Shown piece after piece: positions 1 through 8,419 of a DNA stretch of 64,000 nucleotides. The stretch is from CAZXGD01 sp046350455 (GTDB taxonomy: Bacteria > Planctomycetota > Phycisphaerae > Phycisphaerales > SM1A02). The notes beneath the pieces were generated by a model. It was given only the letters and a program-made list of their open reading frames with translations, did no database searches and was not told the origin of the DNA. Within the stretch, counting starts at the first letter, position 1, and each line of letters opens with the position of its first letter. The position numbers and the translations under genes are program-made. Location: positions 140,127-204,126 of the forward strand of contig JAXMAM010000002.1 in assembly GCA_046350455.1 (NCBI GenBank), read 5' to 3'.

Positions 1-71
1 AGCGAACCAGCAGCGTGGCCGTGCGCAGCGGTGTCGGCCAAGGCCAGGAGCATGGGCGTAAGCAGGGTCAT
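1..71 (-). CDS. nuoL: NADH-quinone oxidoreductase subunit L, N-terminal fragment (probable)
   Basis: Only the first 23 codons are inside the window. The frame starts at an ATG whose complement is at 69-71 and reads MTLLTPMLLALADTAAHGHA before running off the left edge. The hydrophobic start fits a membrane subunit. It lies 39 bp downstream of nuoK on the same strand, and nuoL is the usual next gene in nuo operons. The assignment rests on gene order, because too few residues are visible for family recognition. A small unrelated protein cannot be excluded. Confidence 0.5.
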   Translation of the reverse strand, partial: MTLLTPMLLALADTAAHGHAAGS

Positions 72-110
72 GCGTGGTGTGCAGTGGGTGCGGTGGGTAC
101 GGTCACAGGA

Positions 111-449
111 CTACTCGCGGAGTTCGGCCCAGGCTTCGCTGCTCAGGGTCTCGCGGCGGCGGTACAGGAGCACCACCAGGCCAAGGGCCAGCGCTGCTTC
201 TGCAGCGGCCACTGTCAGGATGAAGATGACCAGAAGTTGTCCGGAAAGGTTCATCCACATGCGGCCAAAGGCCACCACAGCCAGCGCGGCTGCCTGGAAC
301 ATCAGCTCGGTGCAGAGGAACATGATGATCATGTTGCGCCGCACCAGGAATCCCACCAGGCCGATGGCGAACAGCAGGCAGCTGGTCACCATGACCACCT
401 GGAGGTTGGCTGGAACAGCGGGCAGGTTCTGGGCGAGCAACAGGTTCAT
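111..449 (-). CDS. nuoK: NADH-quinone oxidoreductase subunit K
   Basis: Small membrane subunit of respiratory complex I, part of the proton-pumping arm in the inner membrane. The 112 residues are slightly longer than the usual 100 or so and form three transmembrane helices. Typical NuoK features are visible: RRNMIIMFLCTELMFQA in helix 2, carrying the conserved membrane glutamate, and the helix-3 signature TVAAAEAALALGLVVL with the second conserved glutamate. Its ATG overlaps the nuoJ stop by 4 bp, so the two are translationally coupled. The probable nuoL start follows 39 bp downstream. Confidence 0.95.
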   Translation of the reverse strand: MNLLLAQNLPAVPANLQVVMVTSCLLFAIGLVGFLVRRNMIIMFLCTELMFQAAALAVVAFGRMWMNLSGQLLVIFILTVAAAEAALALGLVVLLYRRRETLSSEAWAELRE

Positions 450-1468
450 GCTGCACCTCCGTGGCCGCTGCTGCGCGTGCGGCTGGCGCCTGGGTCATCG
501 CTCAGGCGCGGGAGGCCGGCAGCCGTGCGGCGCTCGTCGTCGGCCAGCTCGATCTGCTTGCGGGCCAGCACCACGGCGCCAAACATGGCCATGAGCAGGA
601 TGACGCCGGCCAGCTCCAGGCTGACTGGGAAGCGCGCCACCAGCGCCCAGCCCAGCGACTGGCTGTTGGATGGCTGCGCAGCCTGCGAGAGCGTGATGGG
701 CTTGACCGCGCCATCGGCCATGCGGGCGTTGACTGTGCCCTTGGGGCCCAGGAACGAGAGTTGTTTGCCATCTTCCTGAGGCACCAGTTCTGTCACCGTG
801 CCCAGGCCCTGCGCGTCTGCGGCAGCCTGCGCCTGCTGGAGGAGCAGGTGGGGCATGGATTCCAGCTCACGCCAGGAGCGCGCGTTGGAGGCTGCTGTGA
901 CAGCCGTGGGCGTGCGCCACGGCAGCGTGCTGGTGGCGCCAAAGAGCGTGTCACCCAGGGTGGCCAGGACCACAAAGCCAATGATGACCGCAGCAGCGGG
1001 TTCCCGCGGCGTGCGGTCGTACCAGGCTGGCTGGGCGTCGTGGCCGTGGTCGCCGGACTGCTGGGCCAGCATCAGCACAAAGAGGTAGGTGATGAGGATG
1101 GCACCGGCGTAGACGATGACCAGCGCAAAGGCCATGAATTCAGCCTGCAGAAGCAGGAACATGGTGGCGCTGGCCAGGATGACCAGGATGAAGTAGAGCG
1201 CGGCGTACACCGGCTTGGTGTGCGTGACCATGCGCACCGCACCCGACACCGCGATGATGGCCATGAGCACGTAGCTCCAGAACGGCGCGTCATCTGTGGC
1301 CCCGATTGGCGCCGGAGCCGCCTGCGCCACCACTGAGATCAGCATGCCCACTGCAGCCAGGCCCACCACCGTCAGGATGGCCCGGAAGGCGCTGCGCTGC
1401 TGCTGCATCAGCAAGAAAAGCACGACGGCGCCCAGTGCTGCAGCGGCGTAGAAGAGGTTGGCGTTCAT
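446..1468 (-). CDS. nuoJ: NADH-quinone oxidoreductase subunit J, with a long insertion
   Basis: Complex I membrane subunit. The NuoJ core is clear at about residues 80-135 (KPVYAALYFILVILASATMF, then FALVIVYAGAILITYLFVLML). At 340 residues it is nearly twice the common length of 170-200. The extra material is an additional hydrophobic N-terminus (about 1-50) and a soluble insertion at about 168-280 before the last helix (LELAGVILLMAMFGAVVLAR). The ATG at 1468 was chosen because it begins a hydrophobic helix; the frame stays open upstream but that part has no membrane character. An AT-rich block at 1497-1507, TATTAT on this strand about 30 nt before the ATG, is a possible -10 element. It is the first gene of the J-K-L run and is divergent from pgsA. 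Confidence 0.9.
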   Translation of the reverse strand: MNANLFYAAAALGAVVLFLLMQQQRSAFRAILTVVGLAAVGMLISVVAQAAPAPIGATDDAPFWSYVLMAIIAVSGAVRMVTHTKPVYAALYFILVILASATMFLLLQAEFMAFALVIVYAGAILITYLFVLMLAQQSGDHGHDAQPAWYDRTPREPAAAVIIGFVVLATLGDTLFGATSTLPWRTPTAVTAASNARSWRELESMPHLLLQQAQAAADAQGLGTVTELVPQEDGKQLSFLGPKGTVNARMADGAVKPITLSQAAQPSNSQSLGWALVARFPVSLELAGVILLMAMFGAVVLARKQIELADDERRTAAGLPRLSDDPGASRTRSSGHGGAA

Positions 1469-1564
1469 GGAAGAGGGGGCCAGGGGGGTGAAGGTCGAAT
1501 AATAAGGGTGCAACCGGTGGTTGGCAACCGCTGCAGAGGTGCAGGCGTTACCCTTGGCAGGCAC

Positions 1565-2254
1565 GTGAGCACCGCCCTGCAACGCACCCTGCCGAACGCC
1601 ATCACGGTGGCCCGGCTGGTGGGTTCTGCAGCGTTCTTTGTGGTCGTCGCTGTAGGGCTCCGCCCAGACAGCCCGGTTGACCGGGCGTTGTGGGGCAACA
1701 CGGCTGTGGCGCTCTTTGTGCTGGCTGCCATGAGCGACTGGCTGGACGGCTACCTGGCCCGCCGGTGGGGCGTGGTGACCGACTTTGGCCGGGTGATGGA
1801 TCCCTTTGTGGACAAAGTTCTGATTTTGGGAGCGTTTGTCTATCTGGCCAGCCCCAAGTTCGCAGAGCCAGCGTGGAGTCAGTCCTGGGGGGTGGAGCCG
1901 CACAACGGTGCCATCAACTGCGCCACAGGGGTGGCCAGCTGGATGGTGGTGGCAGTCCTGGCCCGCGAGCTGCTGGTGACCAGCCTCCGCGGCGTGCTGG
2001 AGGCCCGCGGTGTGGCCTTTGCCGCAGACTGGTCAGGCAAGATCAAGATGGTGGCGCAGAGCGTGGCAGTGCCATTTGCGCTCCTGGTGGCGGTGAACAA
2101 GCCGCTGCTGGCAGACGATGGATGGCGCACCGCGCAGAACGCGGTGGTCTGGGCCACGGTGGCCTTCACGCTGTGGAGCGTGGTGCCGTACATCGCGCGC
2201 GCGTACCGGCTGATGAAGCAGATCGCGCGGGAAGGAGGCACGCGTGCTGGGTAG
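1565..2254 (+). CDS. pgsA: CDP-diacylglycerol-glycerol-3-phosphate 3-phosphatidyltransferase
   Basis: Makes phosphatidylglycerol phosphate from CDP-diacylglycerol and glycerol 3-phosphate in the inner membrane. The CDP-alcohol phosphotransferase signature DG(x2)AR(x8)G(x3)D(x3)D is complete in DWLDGYLARR...DFGRVMDPFVDK, and several hydrophobic helices follow. The start is uncertain: GTG at 1565 gives the family-typical opening STALQRTLPNAITVARLV, while an in-frame GTG at 1508 would add 19 uncharacteristic residues. The 3' end overlaps the next gene, pgpA, which removes the phosphate from this enzyme's product, so the pair forms a two-step operon. An alternative CDP-alcohol transferase specificity is less likely given pgpA. 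Confidence 0.9.
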   Translation: MSTALQRTLPNAITVARLVGSAAFFVVVAVGLRPDSPVDRALWGNTAVALFVLAAMSDWLDGYLARRWGVVTDFGRVMDPFVDKVLILGAFVYLASPKFAEPAWSQSWGVEPHNGAINCATGVASWMVVAVLARELLVTSLRGVLEARGVAFAADWSGKIKMVAQSVAVPFALLVAVNKPLLADDGWRTAQNAVVWATVAFTLWSVVPYIARAYRLMKQIAREGGTRAG

Positions 2255-2796
2255 CCCGCGCGTCCGCCCGCACCTGGCCGCTGTGCGCATGCGCGTGCTG
2301 CCGTGGTTCGCCCGGTTCAGCCTGAGCGCAGGCGGCCTGGGCTACGCGCGCTTTGCCTCTGGAACATGGGGTTCGCTGCCGCCGTGCGTGCTGGTGCTTG
2401 GCCTGGTGTGGGCTGGGCAGCCAGCGTGGGTGATCAACACATCCCTGCTGCTGCTTGGCTTGTGGGGCGCTGTGGCCTGCGTGCGCTTTGGCCTGGCGGC
2501 AGAGCGGGCTGTGGGGGTGAAGGACCCTGGCTGCGTAGTGGCCGACGAAGTGGCTGGCATGTGCATCGCCCTGGCTGGCCTGCGCTGGGCCATGCCCTCC
2601 GAGGAAGGCTGGCTGACGGTGAGCGGCCTGCAGGTGCTGTGGGCGTTCCTGGCCTTCCGCGTGGCTGACATTGTGAAGCCGCCACCATGCCGGCAACCTG
2701 CAGGCGTTGCGCGGTGGCTGGGGCATCCTGGCAGACGATGTGCTGGCAGGCGTGTACGCCAGCGTGTTCATGCACGTGATCGGCGCGCTGCGGTAA
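2244..2796 (+). CDS. pgpA: Phosphatidylglycerophosphatase A, frame broken near 2691
   Basis: Dephosphorylates phosphatidylglycerol phosphate to phosphatidylglycerol. Start is GTG at 2244 with a strong GGAGG ribosome site at 2234-2238, inside the end of pgsA. Family motifs are visible: the glycine-rich GGLGYARFASGTWGS, PGCVVADEVAG with the metal-binding acidic residues, and FRVADIVKPPP. Right after KPPP the opening frame turns into Arg-rich shadow sequence. The family-like C-terminus GGWGILADDVLAGVYA continues in the +1 frame from 2692 to the TAA at 2794-2796. One extra base at about 2690 explains this. Treat it as an intact gene with an indel unless resequencing confirms the break. Confidence 0.85.
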
Positions 2797-2814
2797 GGCG
2801 CTGCGGCGGCGCGG

Positions 2815-4110
2815 TCAGCTGGCCTGCAGCTCGTGCGCCACCAGGTCTGCGTAGGTCTCGCGGCGGCGCACCACAACAAAGCGGTCGCCGTCCACCAGCA
2901 CTTCAGCAGGCAGGGGCGCGCTGTTGTAGCGGCTGGCCATGCTCATGCCGTACGCGCCTGCTGTGAAGATGGCCAGCAGGTCGCCGCGCTCCATGGGTGG
3001 CAGGTCGCGGTCCAGCGCCAGGAAGTCGCCTGTCTCGCAGAGCGGACCCACCACGTCCATGGTCACCAGGCCAGGCATGTCTGGCTTCTCGGTGCGCACG
3101 GTCGGTACAAAGCCAGTCTTTGGATGCGCTGGCCACATGAAGTGGAACGCCTCGTAGTGGCTGGGGCGGAGCAGGGCGTTCATGCCAGCGTCGCAGATGG
3201 CAAAGGTCTTGTCGCCCGAGCGCTTCATGTACGCAATGCGCGTGAGCAGGATGCCTGCGTTGGCGGCGATGCTGCGGCCAGGCTCCAGCACGATGCGCAC
3301 GCCCGCCTGCACCAGCGGCAGGAGGAGCGGCACGATGACCTCTGCATACTGCGCAGCGCTGGGGCTGCGGCCAGTCTGGTAGTCGGCTGCAAACCCGCCG
3401 CCGATGTCCAGCACGTCCACCGTGAAGCCCTCCTGCAGCAGCTGCTCGCGCAGCGCCAGGGCCTTGGTGATGCCGCTGCGGTACGGATCGGTGGTGTAGA
3501 TGGGCGAGCCCAGGTGCAGGTGCAGGCCGCAGAGGCGCACGCTTGGATCGCGGCCATAGGCGCGGAAGAAGGCCACCGCGCGCTCGATGTCCACGCCAAA
3601 CTTGGTCTCCTTGTTGCCGGTGCTGGTGTAGCGGTGCGTGCGCGGATCCACATCCGGGTTCACGCGCAGCGCAGCGCGGCACTGCGCGCCCAGCTCCTGC
3701 GCGATGCGGCGGATGTTCTCGAACTCCGCCTCGCTCTCCACGTTCAGCAGGCCCACGCCAGTGCGCATGGCCATGCGCAGCTCGTCGTCGCTCTTGCCCA
3801 CGCCGGCGTACACGATGTGCTGGGGCGCGGCGCCTGCGGCCAGCGCGCGGTGGATCTCGCCGCCGCTCACCACATCCATGCCGGCGCCGGACTCCACCAG
3901 CGTGCGGCACACGCCCAGGTTGGGGCAGCTCTTCACGCTGTAGCAGATGAGCGGCTTGAGCGGCGCAAAGGCGTCGCGGATGCGGGTGTAGTGCTCCAGC
4001 AGCGTGGCCTTGCTGTAGATGTAGACCGGCGTGCCCACCGCTGCAGCGATGTCCTGCACTGGAACGCGGTCGCAGTGCAGCTGCCCGTTCTGATAGGTGA
4101 AGTGATCCAT
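2815..4110 (-). CDS. lysA: Diaminopimelate decarboxylase
   Basis: PLP enzyme that decarboxylates meso-diaminopimelate to L-lysine, the last step of lysine synthesis. The 431 residues match the family length. The PLP lysine lies in CYSVKSCPN (K60), where many relatives have YAVKAN. HLHLGSPI, DIGGGFAADY and the C-terminal active-site segment CETGDFLALDR...FTAGAYGMSMASRYN are all present. ATG at 4110. It is convergent with pgpA (18 bp gap) and follows the membrane protein at 4147-5064 on the same strand by 36 bp. The closest alternative is another fold-III decarboxylase such as a carboxynorspermidine decarboxylase, but the Cys-Glu-x-Gly motif supports LysA. Confidence 0.95.
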   Translation of the reverse strand: MDHFTYQNGQLHCDRVPVQDIAAAVGTPVYIYSKATLLEHYTRIRDAFAPLKPLICYSVKSCPNLGVCRTLVESGAGMDVVSGGEIHRALAAGAAPQHIVYAGVGKSDDELRMAMRTGVGLLNVESEAEFENIRRIAQELGAQCRAALRVNPDVDPRTHRYTSTGNKETKFGVDIERAVAFFRAYGRDPSVRLCGLHLHLGSPIYTTDPYRSGITKALALREQLLQEGFTVDVLDIGGGFAADYQTGRSPSAAQYAEVIVPLLLPLVQAGVRIVLEPGRSIAANAGILLTRIAYMKRSGDKTFAICDAGMNALLRPSHYEAFHFMWPAHPKTGFVPTVRTEKPDMPGLVTMDVVGPLCETGDFLALDRDLPPMERGDLLAIFTAGAYGMSMASRYNSAPLPAEVLVDGDRFVVVRRRETYADLVAHELQAS

Positions 4111-4146
4111 GTGTGGCCCGACGGGCGGCGAAGTGTACGCCGGACC

Positions 4147-5064
4147 TCAGGCTGCAGCGGCCTCTGCGGCTGCTGGCTTGGCGCGCTTGGCGCGGGCCGG
4201 GCGCTTGCTGGCGGCGCTGCCACCAGCCAGCAGGCACTGGGCTGTCACGCCGATGAGCGCCAGCGAAGCTGTGGCGGCCAGCCATGCGCGCGCGTCGGCC
4301 AGGGCCAGGGGATGGCCGCTGTAGGCCAGGAGTGGGAGGGCGGTGAAGAGCGTGAGGCCCGCGCCTGCCAGGCTGGTGAGGATGCGCGCCACCATGGTGG
4401 TGGCGATGAGCCCAGCCACCATGCCCACCACTGCACCCGTCAGCACCAGCCCGCTGAGCAGCGTGCGATAGGCCGCTGGCGTGGCTTGCAGCGAGGCCTG
4501 TGTGCGCGCGGCCGCTGTGGTGGTCAGGGTGGAGAGGTCGCGTAGGACTCGGTCGCCGGTGGTGAGCGAGGTGTCGGCGGATGTGCCCTGTGTGGCGGGC
4601 GCTGTGACGATGTCCAGGATGGCCTGGCTGCTGCGGGCGCCGTCGCCATGAGTGGTGCTGTCATGGCTGGCGATGAAGGCGTGGTCCAGCGCGCGCGGCT
4701 GCGCGTCCAGCGCACCGCCAGCCATGATGGCCCATGCCACCAGCGCGCCAGCGGTGGCGCCAACCATCGCGCTGATGGTGGCCACGGTGAACCGGTAGAG
4801 GAGCGCGCCAGCTGCCACGCCCAGCACCGCGCCCAGCGCTGCCGGGGCCCACAGCGGCACCTCTGGCGTCCATGCGCGGGCCACCGCCACGCCCAGCAGC
4901 GTGCCAGCGATGAGCGCAGCCAGCACCACCATGGGTCGCAGGAGCGCGGCGCCAAACCCAAGCAGCAGGATGCCCCAGATCAGCCCGATGATCAGGGCGC
5001 CCAGCGCTGGCCCGCCAATGACGGGGCTCTGGGCCAGCAGGACGGCGGTGGCAGGTTGGATCAT
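4147..5064 (-). CDS. Multi-pass membrane protein of unknown function
   Basis: Not recognised. From the ATG at 5064 it gives 305 residues with about seven hydrophobic segments. Four are closely packed in the N-terminal 140 residues, rich in Gly and Ala (ALIIGLIWGILLLGFGAALL and following). A soluble Thr/Ser/Asp-rich stretch of about 80 residues follows, then three more helices. The tail is basic and Ala-rich (SKRPARAKRAKP). The small-residue helices resemble pore- or glycine-zipper-type membrane proteins, but no family motif is visible. It is divergent from pheA and 36 bp upstream of lysA on the same strand. Confidence 0.7.
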   Translation of the reverse strand: MIQPATAVLLAQSPVIGGPALGALIIGLIWGILLLGFGAALLRPMVVLAALIAGTLLGVAVARAWTPEVPLWAPAALGAVLGVAAGALLYRFTVATISAMVGATAGALVAWAIMAGGALDAQPRALDHAFIASHDSTTHGDGARSSQAILDIVTAPATQGTSADTSLTTGDRVLRDLSTLTTTAAARTQASLQATPAAYRTLLSGLVLTGAVVGMVAGLIATTMVARILTSLAGAGLTLFTALPLLAYSGHPLALADARAWLAATASLALIGVTAQCLLAGGSAASKRPARAKRAKPAAAEAAAA

Positions 5065-5242
5065 GGGATGACACCCCAGCAGCCAGGCTGGGGCGTCGCC
5101 TCTATATCGGCTGCCGTAGGCTTGCGACTGTGATGAACCAGCCGCCCGGCAGCCCCAGCGATCCGCCCCCGCACCCCCGGCCCAGGGTGGAGACCCGCTT
5201 CCAGGCTTCCGGCAGCGGATTGACCAGCTGGACGCCCGCCTG

Positions 5243-6274
5243 ATGGAGATTCTGTCCGAGCGGGCCCGCGTGGTGGAGGAGGTGGGGGAGTACAAGCGCC
5301 AGCATGGTCTGCCTGTGTATGTGCCGCACCGCGAGCGCGAGGTCATCGACCGCGCGCTGAGCCGCAACACTGGCCCGCTGCCAGCGCGCACGGTGGAGGC
5401 CATCTATCGCGAGCTGATGAGCGGCAGCTTTGCGCTGGAGCTGCCGCCGCGCATCGCGTTCCTGGGCCCGCCGGGGACGTTCAGCCACCAGGCGGCGGTG
5501 CGGCACTTTGGCAGCAGCGTGGAGTACGCAGACCTGCGCGACATTGACGCAGTGTTCCGCGAGGTGGCCACGCGCCGGTGCAACTACGGCGTGGTGCCCT
5601 ACGAGAACAGCATCGGCGGCAGCATCGCCGAGGCGCTGGATGCGTTTGTGGAGCACCCGGTGACCGCGTGCGCCGAGGCGCTGGTGGAGGTGAGCCAGGC
5701 GCTGCTGGCAAACTGCGCACCTGATCAGATCAAGGTGATCTACAGCAAGGCGGAGGCGTTTGCGCAGTGCCGCGTGTGGCTGAACGACCGTCTGCCTGGC
5801 GTCAAGCAGGTGCCAGTGGAGAGCACGGCAGCAGCGGTGCAGCGCGCGGCAGCAGAGCCAGCAGGGGCTGGCGTGGCGGCCATCGGCAGCGCGCTGGCGG
5901 GACAGCTCTACAGCGTGAACGTGCTGTTTGACCGCATTTCCGACCGTGCGGGCAACATCACGCGCTTCCTGGTGATCAGCCAGCAGGCGGCCAAGCCCAC
6001 GGGCGAAGACAAGACCAGCCTTGCGTTCACCACCGTGCACCGCCCTGGCGCGCTGGTGGAGGTGCTCCAGGCCTTCCAGCGCAACGGCGTGAACCTGAGC
6101 CACATCGAGAAGCGCCCCAGCCGCCAGGAGAACTGGCAGTACACGTTCTTCATTGACTGCGACGCGCACCAGGAAGCCCCGCAGATGGTGCAGGCGCTGC
6201 GCGACGCACAGGAGCACTGCGTGTGGCTGCGGCTCCTGGGCAGCTACCCGCGCGCTGTGCGCACGATGGGCTAG
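5243..6274 (+). CDS. pheA: Bifunctional chorismate mutase / prephenate dehydratase (P-protein)
   Basis: Converts chorismate to prephenate and then phenylpyruvate for phenylalanine synthesis. Domain order: AroQ-type chorismate mutase (to about residue 50), prephenate dehydratase (FLGPPGTFSHQAA, the catalytic NITRF), then a C-terminal ACT domain (GALVEVLQAFQRNGVNLSHIEKRP) for feedback by phenylalanine. The ATG at 5243 is certainly too late: the same frame upstream encodes FRQRIDQLDARL, the first mutase helix with its active-site Arg, back to about 5198, yet offers no ATG, GTG or TTG before the stop at 5117. An ATG at 5133 lies in another frame that would join if one base were missing in the C-rich run at 5161-5185. 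The true start is probably 5133. Confidence 0.93.
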   Translation: MEILSERARVVEEVGEYKRQHGLPVYVPHREREVIDRALSRNTGPLPARTVEAIYRELMSGSFALELPPRIAFLGPPGTFSHQAAVRHFGSSVEYADLRDIDAVFREVATRRCNYGVVPYENSIGGSIAEALDAFVEHPVTACAEALVEVSQALLANCAPDQIKVIYSKAEAFAQCRVWLNDRLPGVKQVPVESTAAAVQRAAAEPAGAGVAAIGSALAGQLYSVNVLFDRISDRAGNITRFLVISQQAAKPTGEDKTSLAFTTVHRPGALVEVLQAFQRNGVNLSHIEKRPSRQENWQYTFFIDCDAHQEAPQMVQALRDAQEHCVWLRLLGSYPRAVRTMG

Positions 6275-6313
6275 CGGAGGTGCGGGCGGCGGCGCCAGCG
6301 GAGGCGCTGCCCA

Positions 6314-8320
6314 CTATCGCGCTGGCTGGCCAGCGGGGGCAAGCGTGGCGCTCTGCGGCACAAAGCCAGGCAGCACTGCTGGATCCACAGCGAATGCCCA
6401 CACGTGTGTGGGCTCGGTTGGGCTGTAGTCGTTGTCGCTGGCCACGATGAGCGTGCGCCGGCCATCTGGCTGCGCAGGGCCAAAGGCGAGACCCTCCACC
6501 TTGGCAGGCATGGTGGGGCCAGCCAGGCCAAAGGCAGGGTCCAGCAGGTCGAAGAGCTTGGTCTTGCGGACCGACACGAATCCCTTGGGCAGGCCCGTCT
6601 GTGGAAGCGACTCCACGCCCGAGACATCCGTGGCCCCCGCCAGGTCAATGCGGTAGATGGTGCGCTGCGTGGCCTTGGCACCGCTCGCGCCGTCCTTCTC
6701 GAGCACCAGGAAGGTGTCGTTGCCCACAGGTGTGATCTCGTTCACGCCGTTGGCAGCGCTGTCCAGCTGGTAGACCAGCTCGCGGCCGGGGCGGAAGCTG
6801 CCTTCTGCCGTCCACAAGAACTCCGCGATGCGGAGGTTGGTGCCCACCCGCTTGTTGGCGGCATCCACGCCTCCGTCCTGCAGCAGTGGGCTCTGCAGGA
6901 TGGCGTACGCGCGCGAGCCGTCTGGCGTGATGGCCAGCCCCTCTGGGCCGCGGTTTGCCTGGCGGCCGCGGCTGCTGTGCGGCGGCATCTCCTTCTCTGG
7001 ATCCACCGAAGGATGCTCTGGCGCAAAGCGCGGGCGGAAGGCCACGCGCCGCACGTGCACGCCATCGGGTGTCCATTCATCCAGGAAGGGGCCGTACTCC
7101 TCCGCAGTCCACACATTGCCGTTGCGGGCCACAGCGATGCCCTCTGGATCCAGGCGCAGGGACTGCTCTGGATGCTCTGCGTTCAGCGCCTGCAGACTGC
7201 CTATGTATTGCTCGCCCTGAGGCGTGCGGAACATGGCTGTGCGCACTGGCTTGACCATCACCTTGGTGGGTTCTGCGGTGATCTCCAGCACGTGCATGCG
7301 GTCTGCAAAGGGGAACGCGCCATCGTCCGGGCCTCGATCAGCCACAGCCAGGTACAGATTGCCAGCGCCGGTGTAGGCCAGCCCAGAGCCAGCGCTGCCC
7401 AGCAGGTTGTGCGGCATGGACTTGGCACCGTTGGTCAGCGAACCCGCCAAACCTGACGCATCCGGAGCGTCCGCCGCCACAAGCGCTGTGCCCAGCAGCT
7501 CCACAGGCGCGCGCTGCGCAGCGGGTGGCGCAGCGCCCAGCGTCTGGTTGAGCACGGCCGCCAGGCGCACGCCGGCCATCTGCAAACGGCTTTCCACCGT
7601 CACGATGTTGGTGTCCACGTACTGCTGGTCCAGCGCAGCTGATGCTGGCAGCGCTGGATAGATGGTGCGCACCAGGGCCAGGCTCTCTGCGGCCCAGGTG
7701 GTCGGGTCTGTGTCCTTGGCCCACGCTGCCTGCTGTTCGGGCGTGATGCGCTTCGTGAGGCCTTCTGCCCACGGCTTCCAGCCCTTGCCTGCCAGGCGGT
7801 CCTCGATGATGCCGCTGTCCCACACAGCATGCAGGTTGGTGGGCTTGCCCAGCAGCGTCAGGGTGATCATGTTGCCGCCCTTGTCGTCTGCGTAGCCCAC
7901 GTGCATGGGCTGGTGGAGGTCCTCCACAAAGTGCACCAGCAGCCGCAGGGCCAGCAGCTTGTCCTCTGGCGTGGCCTGCGGATCCTTCAGCATGTCGCGG
8001 TACTTGATGATGGCGCCTGCCACGCACTGGCCGCCAGGGCAGTCGCGCGCCAGGTCCACATGGTCTGCGCCGCGCGGCACGTTGATGTAGTGGAGCGGCT
8101 TGATCCAGTCATAGGTGTGGTCCGAGCGCACTTCATCCGCCCAGAGGCCGGCAGAGGCCAGCGACTGCTCGCCCAGGATCTGCTTCACAGCAGCCCGCGC
8201 CTGCGGATTCAGGTAGGTGTCCGCGATCTGCCCAGCAGCCTGGTGGCCAGAGGGGCCCCAGGCCAATGCAGCAGGGCTCATGAGGAGGGCGGGCACAGCC
8301 AGGAGGCACGTGAGGCGCAT
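6314..8320 (-). CDS. Secreted S1/P1 nuclease fused to an esterase-like phytase domain
   Basis: 668 residues. The signal peptide MRLTCLLAVPALLMSPAALA ends so that the mature protein begins with Trp21, as S1/P1 nucleases require. All nine trinuclear-zinc ligands can be placed: W21, H26, D62, H77, H130, D134, H140, H164 and D168 (motifs WGPSGH, WADE, LHYINVP, HFVEDLHQPMH, NLHAVWDSG). From about residue 285 a second domain carries the marks of the esterase-like phytase/SdiA-regulated propeller family: LYLAVADRGPDDG, LDPEGIAVARNGNVWTAEEYGP and NRGPEGLAITPDG. Expected activity is zinc-dependent cleavage of single-stranded nucleic acid or 3'-nucleotides, plus release of phosphate or ester groups, outside the cytoplasm. 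ATG at 8320; no frame problem is seen across the joint. Confidence 0.88.
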   Translation of the reverse strand: MRLTCLLAVPALLMSPAALAWGPSGHQAAGQIADTYLNPQARAAVKQILGEQSLASAGLWADEVRSDHTYDWIKPLHYINVPRGADHVDLARDCPGGQCVAGAIIKYRDMLKDPQATPEDKLLALRLLVHFVEDLHQPMHVGYADDKGGNMITLTLLGKPTNLHAVWDSGIIEDRLAGKGWKPWAEGLTKRITPEQQAAWAKDTDPTTWAAESLALVRTIYPALPASAALDQQYVDTNIVTVESRLQMAGVRLAAVLNQTLGAAPPAAQRAPVELLGTALVAADAPDASGLAGSLTNGAKSMPHNLLGSAGSGLAYTGAGNLYLAVADRGPDDGAFPFADRMHVLEITAEPTKVMVKPVRTAMFRTPQGEQYIGSLQALNAEHPEQSLRLDPEGIAVARNGNVWTAEEYGPFLDEWTPDGVHVRRVAFRPRFAPEHPSVDPEKEMPPHSSRGRQANRGPEGLAITPDGSRAYAILQSPLLQDGGVDAANKRVGTNLRIAEFLWTAEGSFRPGRELVYQLDSAANGVNEITPVGNDTFLVLEKDGASGAKATQRTIYRIDLAGATDVSGVESLPQTGLPKGFVSVRKTKLFDLLDPAFGLAGPTMPAKVEGLAFGPAQPDGRRTLIVASDNDYSPTEPTHVWAFAVDPAVLPGFVPQSATLAPAGQPAR

Positions 8321-8419
8321 TCCATCAGGGTAGCAGGGGCGTTGTGCGGGTTGGCTACGCTCTGTGCATGAAGCCATCGGCCGCAGCGCACTCCCAACCG
8401 CCTGGCTGGCAGCAGCAGC

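Noticed and set aside
2833..4545. A 570-codon open frame on the plus strand opposite lysA.
   Set aside because: Antisense shadow of lysA; no motifs, and it crosses into the membrane protein gene.
6320..6335. The palindrome CGCTGGCTGGCCAGCG as a terminator between pheA and the nuclease-phytase gene.
   Set aside because: It has a 6-bp stem with no T-run on either strand and overlaps the end of a coding region; too weak.
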